From: an uncultured Selenomonas sp.
Lineage (GTDB): Bacteria > Bacillota > Negativicutes > Selenomonadales > Selenomonadaceae
Direction of reading: 5' to 3'
Assembly: GCA_947097535.1 (NCBI GenBank)
Contig: CAMURM010000084.1
Location: 1 to 6,709 of the forward strand
Length of the DNA: 6,709 nt
Shown: positions 5,506 to 6,709 of the stretch, piece by piece
Numbering within the stretch: the stretch's first letter is position 1
Layout of the letters: every line of letters begins with the position of its first letter
Made by a program: the position numbers and the translations under genes
The notes under the pieces: generated by a model
Databases searched by the model: none
What the model saw: only the letters and a program-made list of their open reading frames with translations
What the model was told of the DNA's origin: nothing

Positions 5506-5990
5506 GTGTCGCCAGCCACGCCTTCAAGCTCCAGGAGCTTCAACTTCTTGTCGATGCCGCCCGCATAGCCCGTGAGGCTGCCGCTCGTGCCGACGACGCG
5601 GTGGCAGGGGATGAGGAGCGAGATGGGGTTGTGGGCGACGGCGCCGCCGACGGCGTGGGCGGCACTCTTTTGGCCGATGCGCGCGGCGATTTCACCGTAG
5701 GTCATGGTTTTGCCGTAGGGAATCGAAAGCAGGACGTCCCAGACCTTTTTGCGAAACGGCGTGGCCTTCGGTGCGAGCGGCGGCAAAAAGTCCGGCTCCC
5801 TGCCGCTGAAGTAAAGATCGAGCCAACGGCGAGCCTCCTCGAATACGGGGAGGCTCTTTTGTTTGTGCTCATCATCGAGCGTGGCGGCGAAATACTTCTG
5901 CCCGTCGAACCAAAGCCCGACGAGCGCCGTGCCGTCACTGGCAAGAGTGACGGCGCCGAGCGGCGAGGCGTAGTGTGCGGTGTATTGCAT
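5445..5990 (-). CDS. ogt: Methylated-DNA--protein-cysteine methyltransferase
   Basis: Suicidal DNA repair protein that moves the alkyl group from O6-alkylguanine (and O4-alkylthymine) to its own cysteine. It has 181 residues, with the small N-terminal ribonuclease-like domain at about 1-70 and the helix-turn-helix catalytic domain at about 77-157. The active site is IPCHRVVG with Cys129; TMTYGEIA (95-102) and the hinge Asn121 (HNPIS) are present, as is the SLTGYAGGIDKKLKLLELEG end. The position of the usual arginine finger (RAVGGA) is His112. After LELEGV a tail of about 24 residues follows, encoded antisense to the end of the TpsB gene; related proteins usually stop near LELEG. AAAGGA (complement of 6001-6006) lies 10 bases before the ATG. 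The gene is monocistronic, with an extended -10 promoter. A hairpin antisense to codons near residues 43-54 ends the opposing transcript. Confidence 0.95.
   Translation of the reverse strand: MQYTAHYASPLGAVTLASDGTALVGLWFDGQKYFAATLDDEHKQKSLPVFEEARRWLDLYFSGREPDFLPPLAPKATPFRKKVWDVLLSIPYGKTMTYGEIAARIGQKSAAHAVGGAVAHNPISLLIPCHRVVGTSGSLTGYAGGIDKKLKLLELEGVAGDTYQILPARNQKRPRSADILS
5831..5864 (+). terminator. Intrinsic terminator for the TpsB transcript, inside ogt (antisense)
   Basis: On the + strand, 5831-5841 pairs with 5846-5856: GAGCCTCCTCG with CGGGGAGGCTC, 11 bp including one T-G wobble, around an AATA tetraloop, directly followed by TTTTGTTT (5857-5864). This is a textbook factor-independent terminator shape, active only for rightward transcription. 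It sits about 325 bases past the TpsB stop, within the coding sequence of the opposing ogt. I saw no better terminator between 5506 and 5830. Confidence 0.7.
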
Positions 5991-6080
5991 GGTGGTTTCG
6001 TCCTTTCATGAGCACTTAGCTGGTCGTTGTATTGCGGCATCTTTCGTTTCTTTGTGCAGCGGGCAAGGAGTTTTTCCTTT

Positions 6081-6089
6081 ATTATAGCA
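6081..6089 (-). promoter_or_regulatory. Extended -10 promoter of ogt
   Basis: On the - strand TGC-TATAAT (complement of 6081-6089) is a perfect extended -10 element. No good -35 hexamer is found at 16-18 bases, which is acceptable for this promoter type. Transcription would start near 6074, giving a leader of about 84 bases before the ogt ATG at 5990. Confidence 0.65.
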
Positions 6090-6142
6090 TAAGGGACAAG
6101 CAGGAGGATGAAACAGGTTCGATGTTCTGCCGGAGAATATCA

Positions 6143-6172
6143 TTGCACTGACGCAAGTATACGAAATATTTT
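6143..6172 (+). promoter_or_regulatory. Second, weaker rightward promoter candidate
   Basis: TTGCAC (6143-6148), an 18-base spacer, then TATTTT (6167-6172). The octamer ATTGCACT that carries the -35 is repeated exactly at 6181-6188, where it forms the -35 of the stronger candidate. The two could be tandem promoters, or the repeat could be a regulator site. Confidence 0.3.
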
Positions 6173-6181
6173 AAAAATTTA

Positions 6182-6210
6182 TTGCACTATAGCCTATTCT
6201 ATGATATCCT
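6182..6210 (+). promoter_or_regulatory. Promoter candidate for the structured RNA
   Basis: TTGCAC (6182-6187), a 17-base spacer and TATCCT (6205-6210). The predicted start is near 6217, which coincides with the 5' end of the first closing helix of the RNA candidate (6215-6223). That agreement, more than the hexamers themselves, supports the call. Confidence 0.5.
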
Positions 6211-6214
6211 ATAC

Positions 6215-6389
6215 ATGAGGCACCTGCAGCAACTTCTCCAACCCTATAGTGTGATACCTTAACGGGGATCCATTCTGGACGTGTCTCGTAAAAGATGCCA
6301 ACAGCAAACCAACCTGTAGAAGACCGGTAGTGAGGCTCGACCTCACAGGACGGGGCGGCTTGTCGCTTCCGTCCGTGGCATCTTGTTTT
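6215..6389 (+). ncRNA. Two-domain structured RNA candidate upstream of the DUF2828-like gene
   Basis: Two adjacent closed domains can be drawn by hand. Domain 1 is closed by 6215-6223 with 6281-6289 (9 bp, two wobbles) and may contain an inner stem 6235-6239 with 6264-6268. Domain 2 starts two bases later and is closed by a perfect 9-bp helix, 6292-6300 with 6376-6384. Inside it are a strong GC hairpin 6348-6358 with 6363-6374 (CTTG loop) and a hairpin 6330-6335 with 6341-6346. The last helix is followed by GTTTT, so domain 2 could end the transcript. Both domains carry CAGCAA then CCAACC just after their 5' closing strand. A promoter ends 5 bases upstream. I do not recognise 6S, SRP, RNase P, tmRNA, T-box or a common riboswitch. 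It may be a trans-acting RNA, possibly a partner of the DUF2828 protein, or a leader. The fold is unverified. Confidence 0.5.
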
Positions 6390-6433
6390 AGGAACCACTG
6401 ATAATAGCCACGGTGTATGCTGTGGGAATGGAT

Positions 6434-6475
6434 ATGTCCGGCACATTTGCAGCAGCATTTTGCGCCGGACATTTT
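6434..6475 (+). promoter_or_regulatory. Hairpin just before the ribosome site of the DUF2828-like gene
   Basis: ATGTCCGGC (6434-6442) pairs perfectly with GCCGGACAT (6464-6472), 9 bp with a 21-base loop, followed by TTTT (6472-6475). It ends 9 bases before AGGAGG (6482-6487). It could act as a weak terminator, an RNA stabiliser or a translation control element. The 9-mer ATTTTGCGC occurs at 6457-6465 and again at 6471-6479, overlapping the stem's 3' arm. Confidence 0.45.
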
Positions 6476-6494
6476 GCGCGAAGGAGGAAGTACG

Positions 6495-6709
6495 ATGCTC
6501 GATTTGCTCAAGGAGGAAAGCAACAGGCTCTATACGCGGACGGAGAACGATGCCGTGACCTATGCGAGCTCAGGTTCGGACGTGCTCGACTTCTTTGCTG
6601 CGGCGGGAGCCTTGCGCTCGGCATCTGAGGCGGAAATCGTCGTGCGCTTCACGCGCGCCTTTGCCGAGGATCCTGTGCGTGCGCTGCGCACGCTTTTCTA
6701 TGCGCGTGA
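6495..6709 (+). CDS. DUF2828-like (TROVE/vWA-related) protein, N-terminal part only
   Basis: Seventy-one codons are visible before the window ends mid-codon. AGGAGG (6482-6487) stands 7 bases before the ATG. The protein begins MLDLLKEES and shows TENDAVTYASSGSDVLDFFAAAGALRS at about 17-42, then SEAEIV..F.RAFAEDP (44-60) and ALRTLFYAR (63-71). As I recall the DUF2828 family, its N-terminus reads TENGA..Y.ST....LDLFA..GALR, AF.EDP.LALK.LFYARDIRGG, which is a close match. Family members continue for several hundred residues through alpha-helical repeats to a von Willebrand A domain and resemble the Ro60/TROVE RNA-binding proteins; none of that part is in view. The gene follows the structured RNA candidate with no clear promoter of its own, so it may be transcribed through it. 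Function is unknown; an RNA-handling role is inference. Confidence 0.75.
   Translation, partial: MLDLLKEESNRLYTRTENDAVTYASSGSDVLDFFAAAGALRSASEAEIVVRFTRAFAEDPVRALRTLFYAR

Larger units (their letters stand above)
5991..6494. other. 504-base interval without a convincing protein gene: promoters, RNA candidate, leader hairpin
   Basis: From left to right it holds the ogt leader and promoter (to 6089), an AT-rich block (6160-6182), a probable rightward promoter (6182-6210), a two-domain RNA candidate (6215-6389), a small hairpin CACTG/CGGTG (6396-6400 with 6411-6415), and a 9-bp hairpin (6434-6472) ahead of the DUF2828 ribosome site. The reading frames that cross it have no ribosome site or recognisable protein sequence. 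Confidence 0.6.

Noticed and set aside
5526..5540. 15-base palindrome AAGCTCC-A-GGAGCTT inside the end of ogt as a shared terminator
   Set aside because: Neither strand has a T-tract after it, and it encodes the conserved KLLELEG segment, which explains the sequence.
6113..6128. T-arm-like GGTTCGAT that could mark a tRNA
   Set aside because: The flanking bases do not form a 5-bp T stem, and no acceptor, anticodon or D arm can be drawn around it.
6185..6251. Inverted pair CACTATAG (6185-6192) and CTATAGTG (6244-6251)
   Set aside because: An 8-base match 51 bases apart in AT-rich DNA. The left copy lies upstream of the predicted transcript start, so it cannot be part of the RNA fold; chance is the simpler reading.
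6215..6389. Known RNA classes for the structured region: 6S, SRP, RNase P, tmRNA, T-box, cobalamin, SAM, TPP, FMN, c-di-GMP
   Set aside because: None of the conserved core strings I know for these classes is present. A covariance search would be needed for rarer classes.
6171..6523. Two - strand frames (95 and 104 codons) across the structured RNA candidate
   Set aside because: No ribosome site at either start and no protein family signature. They overlap each other and the DUF2828 gene start, and the region's helices and promoter favour an RNA.

Overview
The window reads as a chromosomal segment of a GC-rich, anaerobic, diderm Firmicute, most likely a Negativicute of the Selenomonas type. 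Several features point to Firmicutes: a Bacillus-type amidophosphoribosyltransferase (short propeptide, four iron-sulfur ligand cysteines), a clostridial 2[4Fe-4S] ferredoxin and strong AGGAGG ribosome sites. A two-partner-secretion outer-membrane translocator with a signal peptide requires an outer membrane. Taxonomy is inferred from these traits only.

Layout, left to right. (1) Bases 1-2057, + strand: the end of tsf, an intrinsic terminator, then a tightly packed run pyrH (TTG start), frr, a 76-residue PASTA-like protein and a 56-residue ferredoxin. Neighbouring genes overlap by 4, 1 and 20 bases. A near-perfect bidirectional terminator at 2061-2099 closes this run and also serves the converging purF. 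(2) Bases 2112-3533, - strand: a solitary purF with its own sigma-70-type promoter and an operator-like dyad upstream. (3) Bases 3534-3858: gene-free divergent spacer holding the purF promoter and the leader of the next gene. (4) Bases 3859-5505, + strand: a TpsB/FhaC-like translocator. Its 3' end overlaps the converging ogt (5445-5990, - strand) by 61 bases, and the only good terminator seen for it lies inside ogt, antisense to the ogt coding sequence. (5) Bases 5991-6494: a 504-base stretch with no convincing protein gene. It holds the ogt promoter, a probable promoter facing right, a two-domain structured RNA candidate (about 6215-6389) and a hairpin just before the next ribosome site. (6) Bases 6495-6709, + strand: the first 71 codons of a DUF2828-like gene (a vWA/TROVE-like family), cut by the window end.

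The left part is core translation, pyrimidine nucleotide and redox housekeeping, and purF commits PRPP to purine synthesis. The right part is accessory: secretion, alkylation repair, and an RNA-plus-DUF2828 locus. That last locus is the best candidate for something undescribed. Two neighbouring RNA domains share the same short sequence blocks and sit directly upstream of a gene for a Ro60-related protein type, an arrangement that recalls bacterial Ro/Y-RNA loci without matching a Y RNA that I can recognise.
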